Below are positions 20,831 to 31,116 of a DNA stretch of 64,000 nt, in pieces (position 1 is the first letter of the stretch; each line of letters opens with the position of its first letter). This DNA is from Yponomeuta sedellus (taxonomy: Eukaryota > Arthropoda > Insecta > Lepidoptera > Yponomeutidae), in the NCBI GenBank assembly GCA_934045075.1, contig OW203745.1, forward strand, positions 15,124,768-15,188,767, written 5' to 3'. Below the pieces are notes generated by a model. It had not been told where the DNA came from. It saw nothing but the letters and a program-made list of their open reading frames with translations, and did no database searches. The translations under genes and the position numbers were made by a program.

Positions 20831-21744
20831 GGTGAGATAAGTAGACTGGTACATGTGTAGTCATATATATGTCACAGTCTAAACTCTGAAACGGTCAAAA
20901 AGTCAGTCAAAGAACTTTTGTTCAAAGCTTACATTTGAAATACCAAATGGCAAAAACACCTAAAATGATGCATCACTCAATCTGCGACAACAAAAATATA
21001 GGTGCGACAAAGCGCGTAGCGTAGCGGAGCGCGGAGGAGCGTATTAGGTTGAACATGTGAGGCCGAAAACCAACTCGATATTGTTGGATACATATTAGAA
21101 TTTTACTTTATTTTTCTGCAGTCAAAACTAGTTTTGACCGTTTAAGACTTTTGACTGTAACATAATTATAGAAAGACCCAATGAAGTACAATCGCAAATA
21201 CCCTTCGCCCGCCGTCAAACAATGCCCTTGAACTTTAGTTTTCGTGGGCTTTTAACGATATCGATTGTCATTAGAGAAGTTGAACGAAACTTGTCATTGA
21301 AAGGACCATTAAAATTGACAGCGGCATTTATTATTTACTCAAGGTTTTTGGGTTCTGTAGTCAACAAGGAGCCCCTAAAGTTTTGCTATGTCCGTGGGTC
21401 TATCTGTCTATGTGTCAGTGCGTCTATTTGTATGTCTGTCCGGGGTTTAACACACACGATAAGTTCTAGAAAGCAGAAGTTTATAAATTATGAAAAGGTA
21501 GATTATAACTTAAAAAATAGTTTACCTCTCCTGCACATAAATAAGAGATGCAAACAGGTTCTATTGGTGTTTATTTCAAATAATTTGTACTGTTTTCTAA
21601 AATACTTACTGGGCCTCATTTCATAGGACTTGTTTTTTTAATATTTGATTCATAGTTGACTATGACAATTTCATGTTATTTTAATGGCCCTATTTTCCTT
21701 CATAACGATCTAGTTATTACTTAAATTGAACACCTTTTAGGGTC
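20831..21744. other. Intron, nothing recognised
   Basis: Contains 'gcgcgtagcgtagcggagcg' at about 21013, a compact GC-rich repeat of 'gtagcg'. The 134-aa frame at 21222-21626 has no recognisable domain. Confidence 0.35.
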
Positions 21745-22100
21745 GATTACTGAATAGAGAATTTTACTAATACTTAACTAATACGATCTTTTTTCGTAAA
21801 TCTGAAGAGACCGCATTACTATTTACTTAGCGAAATTCTCAATTCAGAAACGGCTGAATTGAGAATTTGACTAAGCAAATACTTAAGTAACGTTCTGACA
21901 CGTTTTTTTCTGGGAAACTCGAAGACAGCACTACAGTTAACTATTAACTTAACAAAATTCTCAATTCAGAAACGGCTGAATTGAGAATTTGACTAAGTAA
22001 ATACTTAAGTAATGTTCTGTGACGTATTTTTCTGCGTAATTCGAAGAGACAACACTATAGTTAACTATTTAATTAGCAAAATTCTCAATTCCGAAACTGG
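21745..22100. mobile_element. MITE-M tandem trimer
   Basis: Three M units lie head to tail (about 21745-21853, 21854-21975 and 21976-22100). Each is bounded by the palindromic ends 'gaattgagaattt' and 'aaattctcaattc' and has 'acttaagtaa' and 'cactacagttaacta' inside. Adjacent units touch at 'cagaaacggctgaattgaga'. Confidence 0.75.
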
Positions 22101-22697
22101 GCGTTAGTCACAGTTTCTGGGATCTAATGAATAACATATATGATTTGCACTGCCAAGTTTATAGTCATACGGAACCCGCAAGACGCGTCCTACTCGCGCT
22201 TACCTATTAAAAAGGCGACTGTCACTGCGGGCAAAAAGGCCGCGGATATAAGAGCCAGCGTGTACCGGGAGATATTAGGTTTACCTATCCCTTGCCAAAT
22301 AGGAGCATTCATAAACCACGTGGTCCCATTCAGGTCATTTTGACGGGGTTAAAAGGGTGAAACTTATATTGATGGTAATATTCTACACGGATAAAGACCC
22401 TTCTTTGTACCTGGGATAGGTCGATAGGGCTAGGCAGGAAAAGGCTTAGGTTTCTTTAGTATCTGCTATTTGGTCTCTTCTCTGTTACCATCGCATATGG
22501 GAGATTCTATTACGTATCTTTGTATTCTATTATCGATACTTTGTACAGATGGATAGAGAACACTTTATTGTACATAAAAAAGGAAATTACACAGATATTT
22601 CTTAGCCTCAGAGTACAAACGGCGGCATCTCTTCCAGAAAACCTTTACAGGTGTGTGTATTTAATAATAAAATAGTTATGTATCTAATATATTTGCA
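22101..22697. other. Unclassified stretch
   Basis: The 67-aa frame at 22140-22343 (with 'IKKATVTAGKKAADIRASVY') has somewhat protein-like composition, but I recognise no family. Nothing else is visible. Confidence 0.3.
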
Positions 22698-23033
22698 ATG
22701 GAGCGCAGCATACTTGGTGTTAAGTTGATAGATCGTGTCCGAAACACCACGCTGCGCTCTAAGACAGGAATACGCGATGTTGGTGTGGCGACCGCTCAAC
22801 TTAAATGGAGCTGGGCTGGTCACGTTTGTCAGATGGATCCGAACCGGTGGGCGAAAATCACCACCGAGTGGATACCAGATGGACGGCGAAGTCGTGGCCG
22901 ACCGCGACGGAGATGGCGGGATGACCTCGACAATCATCTCCGAGATTGGTCACAGGTGGCGCTGGACAGAAAGGAATGGAGAAAGAGTGCGGAAGCCTTT
23001 GCCCAGCAGTGGGACACAAAACATGGAACCTAA
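22698..23033 (+). pseudogene. C-terminal remnant of an RTE-type LINE
   Basis: The 111-aa frame starts 'MERSILGVKLIDRVRNTTLR'. It contains 'WSWAGHVCQMD', 'RWAKITTEWIPD', 'RGRPRRRWRDDL' and ends 'EAFAQQWDTKHG'. This is the characteristic tail of lepidopteran endonuclease/reverse-transcriptase (RTE) elements. The RT core is lost by 5' truncation. The frame is intact, so the insertion is fairly young. Confidence 0.85.
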
Positions 23034-23205
23034 AAAAAAATCTAATATTTTATTGAGAGTCTCGCTTATAGCCACTGAAATTATTTAACAGGTTAGCATC
23101 TAAAGTGGTCTTAGTGGTTGACTAGTGATTGAATAAATAAGTCCATCATTGCGATATATCAGAGGCGAAGTGTAGTTGTGAATCTCTCTTTTTTGTTTTA
23201 TCTAT

Positions 23206-23680
23206 CAGATATCTCGGTATCACAGTTGATTGCAACCTTGGATGGAAACAACATATTGATATATTGAGTGGTAGAATACGTAAACTGATATGTGTTTTCA
23301 AGAAATTCAGACACATTCAGGATACTTCTGTTATTAAGATGGTATACTACTCACTGTGCCAATCATTAATACACTACGGAATAATTTCATGGGGGAGCCA
23401 AAAAAACTTACCTAATAAAATTGGAACGCGCCCAGCGTGCTATTATCAAAGTACCAACTTTTAAACACTTTCGTTTTCCTACGACTAAATTATATAGCGA
23501 ATTTGACGTTTTATCTGTACGTCAGTTGTTTGTAAAGTTTTTGATTCTTAGGCAACATTACTTAGCTTTTATTACTCGGACAATATACGAGAGACGTAAA
23601 GATATCGTTTTCAAAATACCCCGTTTCAGAACTGCTTTTGCGCGGTGCTTCTCATCCCATCTTGGACCTTACATATAATA
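23206..23680 (+). pseudogene. Frameshifted LINE RT C-terminal fragment
   Basis: 'YLGITVDCNLGWKQHID', 'IKMVYYSLCQSLIHYGIISW' and then, in another frame, 'LERAQRAIIKVPTFKHFRFP' are successive parts of a Jockey/CR1-like ORF2 after the FADD box. A frameshift near 23410-23425 separates them. The 5' truncation lies near 23206. Confidence 0.75.
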
Positions 23681-23815
23681 AAATTAGTAAAGCGCAAATC
23701 TCAAGATCAGCTGAACCGATTTCGTTAATTCTTTTTTTAGAATATTCCTTGAAGTACGAGGATGGTTTTTACGGAGATCGCTGGGTCAGCTAGTAATATA
23801 TAAATTTTTTGTAGG
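23681..23815 (+). repeat. Retroelement 3' end ('gggtcagctagta' type)
   Basis: 'gatcagctgaaccgatttcg', 'cgaggatggtttttacggag' and 'gctgggtcagctagta' form a common insect repeat end; the last words recur at 58139-58157. It may be the 3' end of the preceding LINE or a separate element. Confidence 0.5.
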
Positions 23816-23861
23816 TATTGTTGTAAATAATTTGTAAATAAATATTTGCATGCTATATATC

Positions 23862-23915
23862 TTCTTCTTCAGGCTATATATTAGTCCACTGCTGGACGTA
23901 GCCCTCTTCTATTTA
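23862..23915 (-). repeat. RTE tail fragment
   Basis: 'cttcttcaggctatatatta' and 'gtccactgctggacgtagcc' are the complement of the RTE 3' end. Confidence 0.65.
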
Positions 23916-24280
23916 TTAAATTATATGTTAACATAACTAATTAAACTAAATGTAGTACTTATATATATCCAACCAGTTTATTTAAAAAATTTAGACCGCT
24001 GCTGTTGGTGAGAGTTCTCAAGATGCTGTCAGCATAATTTTTGATATTATTGTCAAACTTTTTCATTTATTGGCCGTCCCGCAACCGCCCTGAGCCCTTT
24101 TGGGCAAACGCCCTTTGAGACTCAACTTTGACAATTCTCTTTGCAGTTTTAACCTTTGTAACTTTGGAAGAGTCGTCCGATCGCACCCGACATGTTTTCT
24201 TTGAGTTGTTCAATGAACCTCTATCAAAAGCTGAGCTGACATCCAAATTTTTGTAATTATTTATTTATATTCTTTTTAAT
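23916..24280. other. Intron, nothing recognised
   Basis: AT-rich. A moderately GC-rich patch near 24070-24130 has no open frame of interest. Confidence 0.35.
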
Positions 24281-24427
24281 GCACTAACCCGTGCTAAGGA
24301 CAATTTTGAAAACCTATTTAGAGGCTGAAAATTCCACCTATACCGGGACTCTGGCACGGTAAGCCAGAGGCCGTGGGTTCGAGTCCCGGCATGGGTGGAT
24401 TTTTTAGGCTCTAAATAGGTTTTTAAA
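24281..24427. mobile_element. Inverted SINE-B pair, collapsed
   Basis: A minus tail ('aatgcactaacccgtgctaa') and a plus tail ('ggctctaaataggtttttaa') meet at 'ctctggcacggtaagccaga', the anticodon-arm region. The minus arm has lost most of its T-arm. Confidence 0.7.
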
Positions 24428-24742
24428 ATATTTATTTGTTTTTATTTTCCGCGCCTGTTCTCAACACAACGTATTTCTTAGTGAAATTCTCAATTAAAAA
24501 ACCGACCCGTAGTGCCTAAATGAAACCCTAAATTCTTCAATTAAGATTCAAGTAATAGGAAGAAACACTCAAAACGGATATCTCCCTGAAGTACTTAAGG
24601 CGCCTCCCTTTTTATGCTCAAACGAATCGGGCTGAAGCCCCGAAGATGGATTGGGTTCGATAATGTATCAGCTATCGGAGGTTTCATTAGCGCTTTTTAA
24701 ATAGAGAACCTAAATAAATTCATTATTATATTATTTTAATGC
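24428..24742. other. Intron with a MITE-M end
   Basis: 'tagtgaaattctcaatta' near 24479 is one M terminal repeat. The remainder is unclassified. Confidence 0.4.
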
Positions 24743-25056
24743 ACTAACCCGTGCTAAGGACATATTTAAAAACCTATTTAGAGGCTAAAAATTCCACCCA
24801 TGCCGGGATTCGAACCCGCGACCTCTGGCTATCCGTGCCAGCGATGCAAGCGTGCTGCAAGTGATGCAAATTACTTCAGCCAGATGTCGCTGCCTGTACG
24901 TAATACAGAGAATATTGTAAAGAGGTTCGAAATTTCACTGATGCTGGTAAGTCGCCCATTAGCTCAGTTGGAAAGAGCGCTGGCACGGATAGCCAGAGGT
25001 CGCGGGTTCGAATCCCGGCATGGGTTGAATTTTTAGCCTCTAAATAGGTTTATAAA
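24743..25056. mobile_element. Inverted SINE-B dimer, asymmetric
   Basis: A minus 3' half (24743-24842) stops in the anticodon arm and joins, through 'gcgatgcaagcgtgctg', to a nearly complete plus copy (about 24860-25056) with leader, A box 'tagctcagttgg', B box and tail. An AT-rich candidate direct repeat ('attatatt') lies on both sides but is weak. Confidence 0.75.
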
Positions 25057-25061
25057 TGCAT

Positions 25062-25140
25062 TATATTCATCGTCAGGCTATATTAGTCCACTACTGGACA
25101 TAGCCCTTACCTAATGAGCGCCATAGCGCCCTGTCTTAAG
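25062..25140 (-). repeat. RTE tail fragment
   Basis: 'gtcaggctatattagtccac', 'tactggacatagccc' and 'aatgagcgccatagcgcc' are the complement of the RTE 3' end. Confidence 0.65.
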
Positions 25141-25199
25141 CTTGCCGCAAGCAGCATATTACGATATTATAAAAACAAAACGCTTGCTTGATTAACATC

Positions 25200-25607
25200 A
25201 AAGCTGTTAGTTTCAGAGTTATTTGTTGAAAACACCTAGTCATACGACAAAGTTCGTTGCCAGCTCATTAACTGTAAGAGCGGTCCCGCTGTGGAATGAG
25301 CTGCCGGTTTCTACAAGGCGCTCCCCATCTCCTGCTATATTTAAATCTAAAGTAGTAGATTTTTTTTTTCAAATGATTTTTCTTTTTGTCTGTAGGTTAA
25401 TCCCATTTCATATCATGCTTGTTATTATAATTTATTGTTTATGTATGTTTATAATAGTATTTATCTATGTAAGTTTATTTTATTACGTATTCAGATTCCT
25501 TTATTGCCATAATCATGTGTTATTACAGTTCTTATATGTAATTTAAGATGTACATGACACCCTGCAAGGGCACTGCAATATAACTTAATTTAATTTAACT
25601 TAACTAA
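25200..25607 (+). pseudogene. LINE C-terminus and 3' tail
   Basis: The frame at 25223 has 'VPLWNELPVSTRRSPSPAIF', the same class of post-RT motif as at 16938 ('W N x LP'), then stops. It is followed by 'catgacaccctgcaagggca' and a (TTAAT)-like tail (about 25576-25607). The tail abuts the 3' end of the minus-strand LINE. Confidence 0.65.
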
Positions 25608-28498
25608 TTGTTCGCTTATAACTATCTATTACATATTTACATATATTTTTCTTTCAATTGTGTAGTTTTAACATTTATCATTGAAAAATTCTTGAAGAGA
25701 ATAGTAACATTTCTGGCCCAAGTACTTATTGAGGGTTATTTTAAACAAATTATCGTCTTCTATATTTTGCATATGATAAGGTATAGCATTGAAAACTTTT
25801 GCTGCCATTGAGTGGGGACCAGAGTTTACTATTTCGAGCTTGGCAGTCTTGGTGGCTAGCTGTTGTCGAGGTCTAAGACACTCAGGGCGATCATGTTGTG
25901 GAAAAATTGGCCTATTGTTCCTAACAAAAATGCCGATTTCTAAAATATAGACCGCTGTCATAGTTAAAATGTTATATTCCACAAAAAATCTTCTACAGCT
26001 CGTCATCGCGTCTATATTAGCCAGAATTCTAATACATTTCTTTTGTAATACAAAGACGTCTTTTGCATTCGTGCTATTGCCCCAAAGAATTATACCATAC
26101 CTAAGCCAAGCTTGTGCGTATGCATGATAAGCACATGTTGCCGTCTTGAGATCTGTAGTTTTCTTTAGCTCTGATAGGGCATATATAAAGCTTGAGAGCT
26201 TACTAGTTACCTTTAGAATGTGGCTTTTCCAATTTAAATTACTATCTATGTTGATACCTAGGAGACAAGAAGATTCTACATTTTCAATTAGGGTTCCGTT
26301 AAATTTATAGTTTGTAATATCTAAGGGTCGTTTTTGGTAAGGTCTGAATTCTATTAGTTTAGTTTTTTTAAAGTTAATTTTTAAGTTATGGTCATCTAAC
26401 CAAGTTTTTATTCCATTTAGGTGTGAATCTAGGTCTATATTTAATTGCTCTACACTTTGACTAGGAAAAATCAGGGATATATCATCTGCGAATAGCGTAC
26501 ATGGTATATCAATAGTACTAGGCAGATCATTTATATATATTAAAAATAGTAAACATCCCAGCACGCTACCCTGCGGAATGGATTTAGTTAATTCTACCTC
26601 ATTTGATCGTTTTTTACCGATTTGCCCGGTAGTTGAGTTATAATATTCTATATCAACATATTGTACTCGGTTACGCAAGTACGATGAAAACCAGTTGTAG
26701 GCCATACCTCTTACTCCCATCCCATAGAGTTTCTTCAAAAGAGCGCCGTATAAGACTCGATCATAAGCTTTGCTCATGTCTAAAAGAACTCCAATGGCAT
26801 GTTTTTTTTCGTTTAATATTTTTAAAATCTCGTTAACAAACGTAATTACTGCTGATGTAGTCGATCGACCCTTACGGAAACCATTCTGATTATTACTGAA
26901 AATATTAAATTTTTCACAAAATTTGTAAATACGTTTGTACATAGCGGATTCAATTATTTTAGAAAAGGTGGGAAGAAGAGCAATCGGACGATAATTATTA
27001 CAATCGCTACGGCTGCCACTTTTGTGCAAAGGTTTTACTATAGTTATTTTTAGTTTTTCTGGTACGATGCCTTGCGCAAAAGACTGATTTGTAATAAAAG
27101 ACAAAGGTGGGGAAAGTTCCATTGCACATTCCTTTATCAGCGTTGGAGGTAACTCATCAAAACCACAACTTCTTTTGTTTTTTAGTTTACGTATTAATGA
27201 AAAAACTTCAGATGGTGTAGTTGGAAGAAGAAATACAGAATTATGCGTTGGAGATAGTACCGGTCGTCCCCCAGGTTGGTTCATACCAGGAGCACCTACT
27301 GAAGAGAAGTATGCATTAAAAAAATTGGCAATTATGAGGGGGTCATTGGTAGTTTTATTATTTATACTTAATTGTATGTTTGTTCTTTCTTTTTTCTTGG
27401 TTTTATTAGTTCGAATCTTAACTATTTGCCACATAGTTCTTATGACATTATTTGATTTTAATACTTTTTTTTTAAAATGAATTTTCTTAGCATTGGCTAC
27501 AGTCTTTTTCAAAAGTTTTTCATATTTTTTGTAATAATTGTTTAAAATTGTGTTGTCTGTTTGCGTGATAAATATTTTTAAAAGCCGTTTATTTTTACAA
27601 GATATTCTTAGCCCTTTAGTCAACCATGTATTTTTATGATCATTTTTAATAGTAATTTTGGATTTTGGAATAGTCTTGTCTAAGATAATTGTAACTCTTT
27701 GAAGGAATTTGTCATAGTTTTTATTAACAGATTCCTCTGTATCAAAAATAGTGTTCCAGTTAACTTTACTAACTTCTAATTTAAATTCTTGAATTTTACG
27801 TTCGCTAAAAATTCTTTCAAATGTAAACCATTGCTCTTTATTATCTTTATTATTGTAAGGTAAGCTTATAAAAACTCCTTTGTGATCCGAAAAACCTAAC
27901 TCTTTAACCCTTGCTGTAGCTTTGAGACTTGGATCATGTACGTTGTTGAAAACTAGGTCAATGCATGTAGAGGTGTTTAGCGTTACCCTTGTTGGTTCGT
28001 TTACCAGTTGCAAGAAGTTGAAGCTTTTCATTAAGTTCAATAGGCTTGTCGTTAGGTTATTTTGTTCGAGGATGTTTATATTGAAATCCCCGCCTATAAT
28101 AATATTTTTAATTTTATCTTTAATCATTAATAATTGCAAGAGCTTTGAAAGCGATTCATAAAACATATCAGGTTGCCTCTTACTATCTGGCCAATATAAA
28201 GCTATTAATACCACATTTATTTTGGGCATCTCTATTGCGCATATTTCAAATATAGACTCCACAGCCAAATTTAAGATATCAGTTCGTTCTTTGCAGTCTT
28301 CACCATTTTTTAATAGAATACATACTCCTCCACCCTCACGCTCCGAGCGACAGTAACTACTGGCTAAATTAAAACCTTCGATACTTAGGAGGTCCTTTTT
28401 AGACGTTGTTATCCATGTTTCAGTAATACAAATTGCCCTAATGTCCCTAATATGGTCTAGGGTAGCTTCCAATAAATGACGTTTATTCTTTAAGCGTC
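25608..28498 (-). mobile_element. Extent of the 5'-truncated Jockey/CR1-like LINE
   Basis: The 5' junction is near 28475-28498, where a 17-bp inverted repeat starts. The 3' untranslated region (25608-25667) is short, and the simple tail at about 25576-25607 is shared with the oppositely oriented LINE remnant. The open frame over 2.8 kb implies recent insertion. Confidence 0.7.
25668..28472 (-). CDS. LINE ORF2: endonuclease and reverse transcriptase, 5'-truncated
   Basis: An uninterrupted 934-residue frame. Residues about 10-205 are an AP-like endonuclease with 'CITETWI', 'GGDFNI' (about 125-130) and 'FSDHKGV' (about 196). Residues about 430-700 are a reverse transcriptase with 'NNYRPIALLPTFSKIIE', 'QNGFRKGRSTTSAV', 'PQGSVLGCLLFLIYIND' and the catalytic 'FADD' (about 657). 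The C-terminal part ('LRYGIILWGNST', 'CIRILANI') is typical of Jockey/CR1-like non-LTR elements. It nicks target DNA and copies its own RNA into the genome. The frame opens with TTG, not ATG, and an in-frame stop lies about 25 bases upstream; the first endonuclease strand with its catalytic Asn is missing. The copy is therefore truncated and probably inactive despite the clean frame. Confidence 0.85.
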   Translation of the reverse strand: MEATLDHIRDIRAICITETWITTSKKDLLSIEGFNLASSYCRSEREGGGVCILLKNGEDCKERTDILNLAVESIFEICAIEMPKINVVLIALYWPDSKRQPDMFYESLSKLLQLLMIKDKIKNIIIGGDFNINILEQNNLTTSLLNLMKSFNFLQLVNEPTRVTLNTSTCIDLVFNNVHDPSLKATARVKELGFSDHKGVFISLPYNNKDNKEQWFTFERIFSERKIQEFKLEVSKVNWNTIFDTEESVNKNYDKFLQRVTIILDKTIPKSKITIKNDHKNTWLTKGLRISCKNKRLLKIFITQTDNTILNNYYKKYEKLLKKTVANAKKIHFKKKVLKSNNVIRTMWQIVKIRTNKTKKKERTNIQLSINNKTTNDPLIIANFFNAYFSSVGAPGMNQPGGRPVLSPTHNSVFLLPTTPSEVFSLIRKLKNKRSCGFDELPPTLIKECAMELSPPLSFITNQSFAQGIVPEKLKITIVKPLHKSGSRSDCNNYRPIALLPTFSKIIESAMYKRIYKFCEKFNIFSNNQNGFRKGRSTTSAVITFVNEILKILNEKKHAIGVLLDMSKAYDRVLYGALLKKLYGMGVRGMAYNWFSSYLRNRVQYVDIEYYNSTTGQIGKKRSNEVELTKSIPQGSVLGCLLFLIYINDLPSTIDIPCTLFADDISLIFPSQSVEQLNIDLDSHLNGIKTWLDDHNLKINFKKTKLIEFRPYQKRPLDITNYKFNGTLIENVESSCLLGINIDSNLNWKSHILKVTSKLSSFIYALSELKKTTDLKTATCAYHAYAQAWLRYGIILWGNSTNAKDVFVLQKKCIRILANIDAMTSCRRFFVEYNILTMTAVYILEIGIFVRNNRPIFPQHDRPECLRPRQQLATKTAKLEIVNSGPHSMAAKVFNAIPYHMQNIEDDNLFKITLNKYLGQKCYYSLQEFFNDKC

Positions 28499-28518
28499 AT
28501 TTAAAGAATAAACGTCAT
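28476..28518. repeat. 17-bp inverted repeat at LINE 5' junction
   Basis: 'atgacgtttattcttta' (28476-28492) and 'taaagaataaacgtcat' (28502-28518) flank a 9-bp loop that itself contains 'gcgtcatt'. Confidence 0.85.
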
Positions 28519-28559
28519 TTAATACTGTATACGTATAATAATGTATACGTATGTACATT

Positions 28560-28745
28560 ATTATTCGATGAACACCAACTACCCGTCTCAATTTCTCATT
28601 TTGCAATCTTTGCGATTTAAGGTTGCCTGGAAGAAATTGCTATCAGCAGTAAGGCCGCCAATGGTACCTCTTCTTTTGGAACTGTTGTTTATGTAATAAT
28701 TTTCTGGTGTGTACAATAAAGAATATTATTATCTTATTTATTTAT
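28560..28745 (+). repeat. Repeat G copy
   Basis: 'caccaactacccgtctcaat', 'ggaagaaattgctatcagca', 'gtaaggccgccaatggtac' and 'gtacaataaagaatattatt' in that order. The same order is at 61025-61215 (+) and reversed at 62275-62400. It ends in a TTATC/TTATT tail, so it is probably a LINE- or SINE-like 3' end. Confidence 0.7.
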
Positions 28746-29421
28746 TAAGGCCGACTTGCGTGACATTTTGCTTAACTTAACTTTAAATAAAATTAACTAA
28801 ACACTCTGCTAAATTTCGTTAAAATAATGACAATTAGAATCGTCTTGCACAACACTTGTCATACCGTTATTTAGCTAAATATAGTTAAGGACGAATGCAT
28901 GTCGGTAAAGCAGGCTTTGCGTTCCGCTTTACGTCTGAACTTATTTCCGCTAGCAAAAATGAAGTTGGTTAGAGATTAAAATCTGCATGGAACGAAACAA
29001 GTTACAAAAAGAAAACAATACTTTCAAAATGTTATTCTACGCAACATCTGTTCCTTTTATTTTGTTTGTTTGAAAATGTGTATGAACCAACAGGCAGAAA
29101 GATAAAATCAACTTCTTGAAGCACACCAAACAAAGAGTTTATGAAAATAACCTCACTTCTCATATTGACACCGAACAGCTATGACGGTAAGATGGCGCTA
29201 ACTATGGTTGGCAGAGTTAAATAGCCAATCTCGGCTGTTTAAATATGACAGTCGCCTAAACATAATTAAGAACAAAATTTTTGTTGTGCCAGTCGTTACT
29301 TTTAGTTAAGAACCTAATTTTGATTAAATCGTATTTAAACAATATTTAAAAGCGTTACGCAAGTCGCCCTAAGAAATGCAAACAGTGCATCGTACAATAT
29401 TTCATAAAGCTAGTTTCTGAA
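28746..29421. other. Intron, nothing recognised
   Basis: AT-rich, no coding frame. Short phrases around 'tagttaag' recur, but no element boundaries can be set. Confidence 0.35.
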
Positions 29422-29780
29422 TCGCTCGTGGCCTAGGCGAACCGAGTGATTGCACTCAATCACTTGGTTAAGCAACAACAGGCGCGGTCAGGTACGGGAT
29501 GGGTGAGCGTCCCGTGACTACCGCTAGTGGCATTTTTCCGAGCGCTTCCATGCTTCGCAAGGCACGTTAAGCCGTTGGTGCCGGCTGTCATATAATGGCA
29601 GTCGTTAAGCCATGTCAGAGGCCTTATGGGCGGCTTGATAACTTCTGACAGTAAGGCCCGCCACTGTCTTACAATCCTCCACCAACTCGGACTTGGCCCC
29701 CGTGGTGGAGCATGGCCTAACCTTCCTGCGATGCAGGAAGAGACCCGTGCCCCAGCAGTGGGGACATACAAGGGTTGATA
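29422..29780 (+). mobile_element. SINE-A, full length
   Basis: 'tcgctcgtggcctaggcgaa' to 'gggacatacaagggttgata'. The interior matches 11534-11895 closely, so it is a young copy. Confidence 0.85.
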
Positions 29781-29783
29781 ACG

Positions 29784-29873
29784 AAGTTTCTGAATTAAGA
29801 ATTTCGCTAAGTAAATAGTTAACTGTAGTGCTGTCTCTTCGAATTTCACAGAAAAGAGCGTGACAGCACGTTA
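29784..29873. repeat. MITE-M, one end and core
   Basis: 'gtttctgaattaagaatttc' then 'actgtagtgctgtctcttcg' and 'agagcgtgacagcacgtta'; the right end is missing. Confidence 0.65.
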
Positions 29874-29877
29874 GAAA

Positions 29878-30005
29878 AACATCGCGAGGAAACCCGAGCG
29901 TCCGAAGTGTTCAAATACCTCAGCGCTTGAAATCGCTAATCCGCGGTGGGCACGCGTGGTAATTAAGCCCATACTCTCTCTCTGAAAGAAGGCATGGCCT
30001 AAAGC
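29878..30005 (+). repeat. SINE-E 3' part
   Basis: 'acatcgcgaggaaacccgag', 'gtgggcacgcgtggtaatta' and 'ctctctctgaaagaaggc', which are the family's 3' blocks. Confidence 0.65.
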
Positions 30006-30007
30006 TT

Positions 30008-30328
30008 GAAGCGCTCGTGGCCTAGTGATTGGAATCAATCACCTGAGTTAAGCAATAACAGGCGCGGTCAGGTGCAGGATGGGTAACCGTCCCGTGACCA
30101 CCGTTAGTGGCTTGCCGTGCCGTGCTTTGCAAGGCACGTTAAGCCGTTGGTCATGTAATGGCAGTCGTTAAGCCATGTCAGAGGCCTTAGGGGCGGCTTG
30201 ATAAATTCTGACAGTAAGACCTGCCACTGTCTTACAATCCTTCACCCACCCGGACTTGGCCCCCGTGGTGTATTATGGCCTAACCTTCCTACGATGCAGG
30301 AAGGTTAGGTTAGGTTACAAGGATTGAT
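30008..30328 (+). repeat. SINE-A copy with internal deletions
   Basis: 'gaagcgctcgtggcctagtg' to 'ggattgata'. The 'aaccgag' start block is deleted and 'aggttaggttaggtta' is expanded near the 3' end. Confidence 0.75.
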
Positions 30329-30329
30329 A

Positions 30330-30735
30330 TCGATATCGAAAGAGAGCCTGTGCCCTGCAGTGCGACGTTTATAAGCTACAAGTACCAATGACTTTGTTCT
30401 CTAAGTTACGTATATTTGTGAAGTTATAGTAGCAATACTACTCGCTAACTGTGAAGGAACATCGTGAGGAAACCCTAGCGTCTGAAGTGTTAACGTACCT
30501 CAGTGTTTACTAAGGAAAATCTCCCAAATATGAGGCTAAAGCCGCGTTTTCACGGTCTTACGCTCGGTCCGAGTGCGCCATCCGAGTAAACTAATTACTT
30601 CTGATCGGCTATTTTGGTGTTGTCACGAAAAACCGTCCAATCAGGAGCATTAGTTTACTCTGATGGCGTACTCGGTCCGAGCGTACTATGACCGTGAAAA
30701 CCTGGCCTTAGTGCGGAAATCTCAGGTCTACCTAA
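30330..30735 (+). mobile_element. SINE-E split by a foldback MITE
   Basis: 'gtaccaatgactttgttctc', 'gcaatactactcgctaactg' and 'acatcgtgaggaaaccctag' lead to 'tatgaggctaa'. After the insertion it resumes 'gtgcggaaatctcaggtc'. An uninterrupted version of this junction is seen at about 38703-38735 on the - strand. Confidence 0.65.
30537..30710. mobile_element. 174-bp foldback MITE in SINE-E
   Basis: The arms pair along most of their length: 'cgttttcacggtc' against 'gaccgtgaaaac', and 'gctcggtccgagtgcgccat' against 'atggcgtactcggtccgagc'. The flanks TAA and TTA next to an otherwise continuous SINE-E suggest a 3-bp TWA target duplication, as made by PIF/Harbinger elements. Confidence 0.7.
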
Positions 30736-31116
30736 CCTAGTTGGAGCCAGACAACACCTTAGGAAGTGAGATACGGAGGGCTGTAGGGCTTGGTTGGTGA
30801 AATCAGCCATCGGTTTCCTATCTGCAGACAGCCCTTACGGCCCGTTACCCCTAAAAACCGCAGGTAGTTAACATAAGCCCTCGAAGCCGGAAGTACGTAG
30901 GCTATCCCGCCAACGCCAGACCGGATGCACGTTACCGGAAGTGGTTGTCCGCAATGGCGTACGACACACTTCCGGTCGGCCCGGGCTCTTCTCAAAGCGC
31001 AGATAGTCTTGGAGCCCGCTGAAGTCACGTCGAAATTCGAAGGATTCCAACTAGTGTCTCTCGTATCCCGTGATAGCCATTTGGACATCACTACTACGTG
31101 ACGAATTTTCCATTCT
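30736..31116. other. Unclassified GC-rich stretch
   Basis: Moderately GC-rich with 'acttccggtcggcccgggct' near 30966. The minus-strand frame across it has no recognisable domain. Probably an unclassified repeat. Confidence 0.3.
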
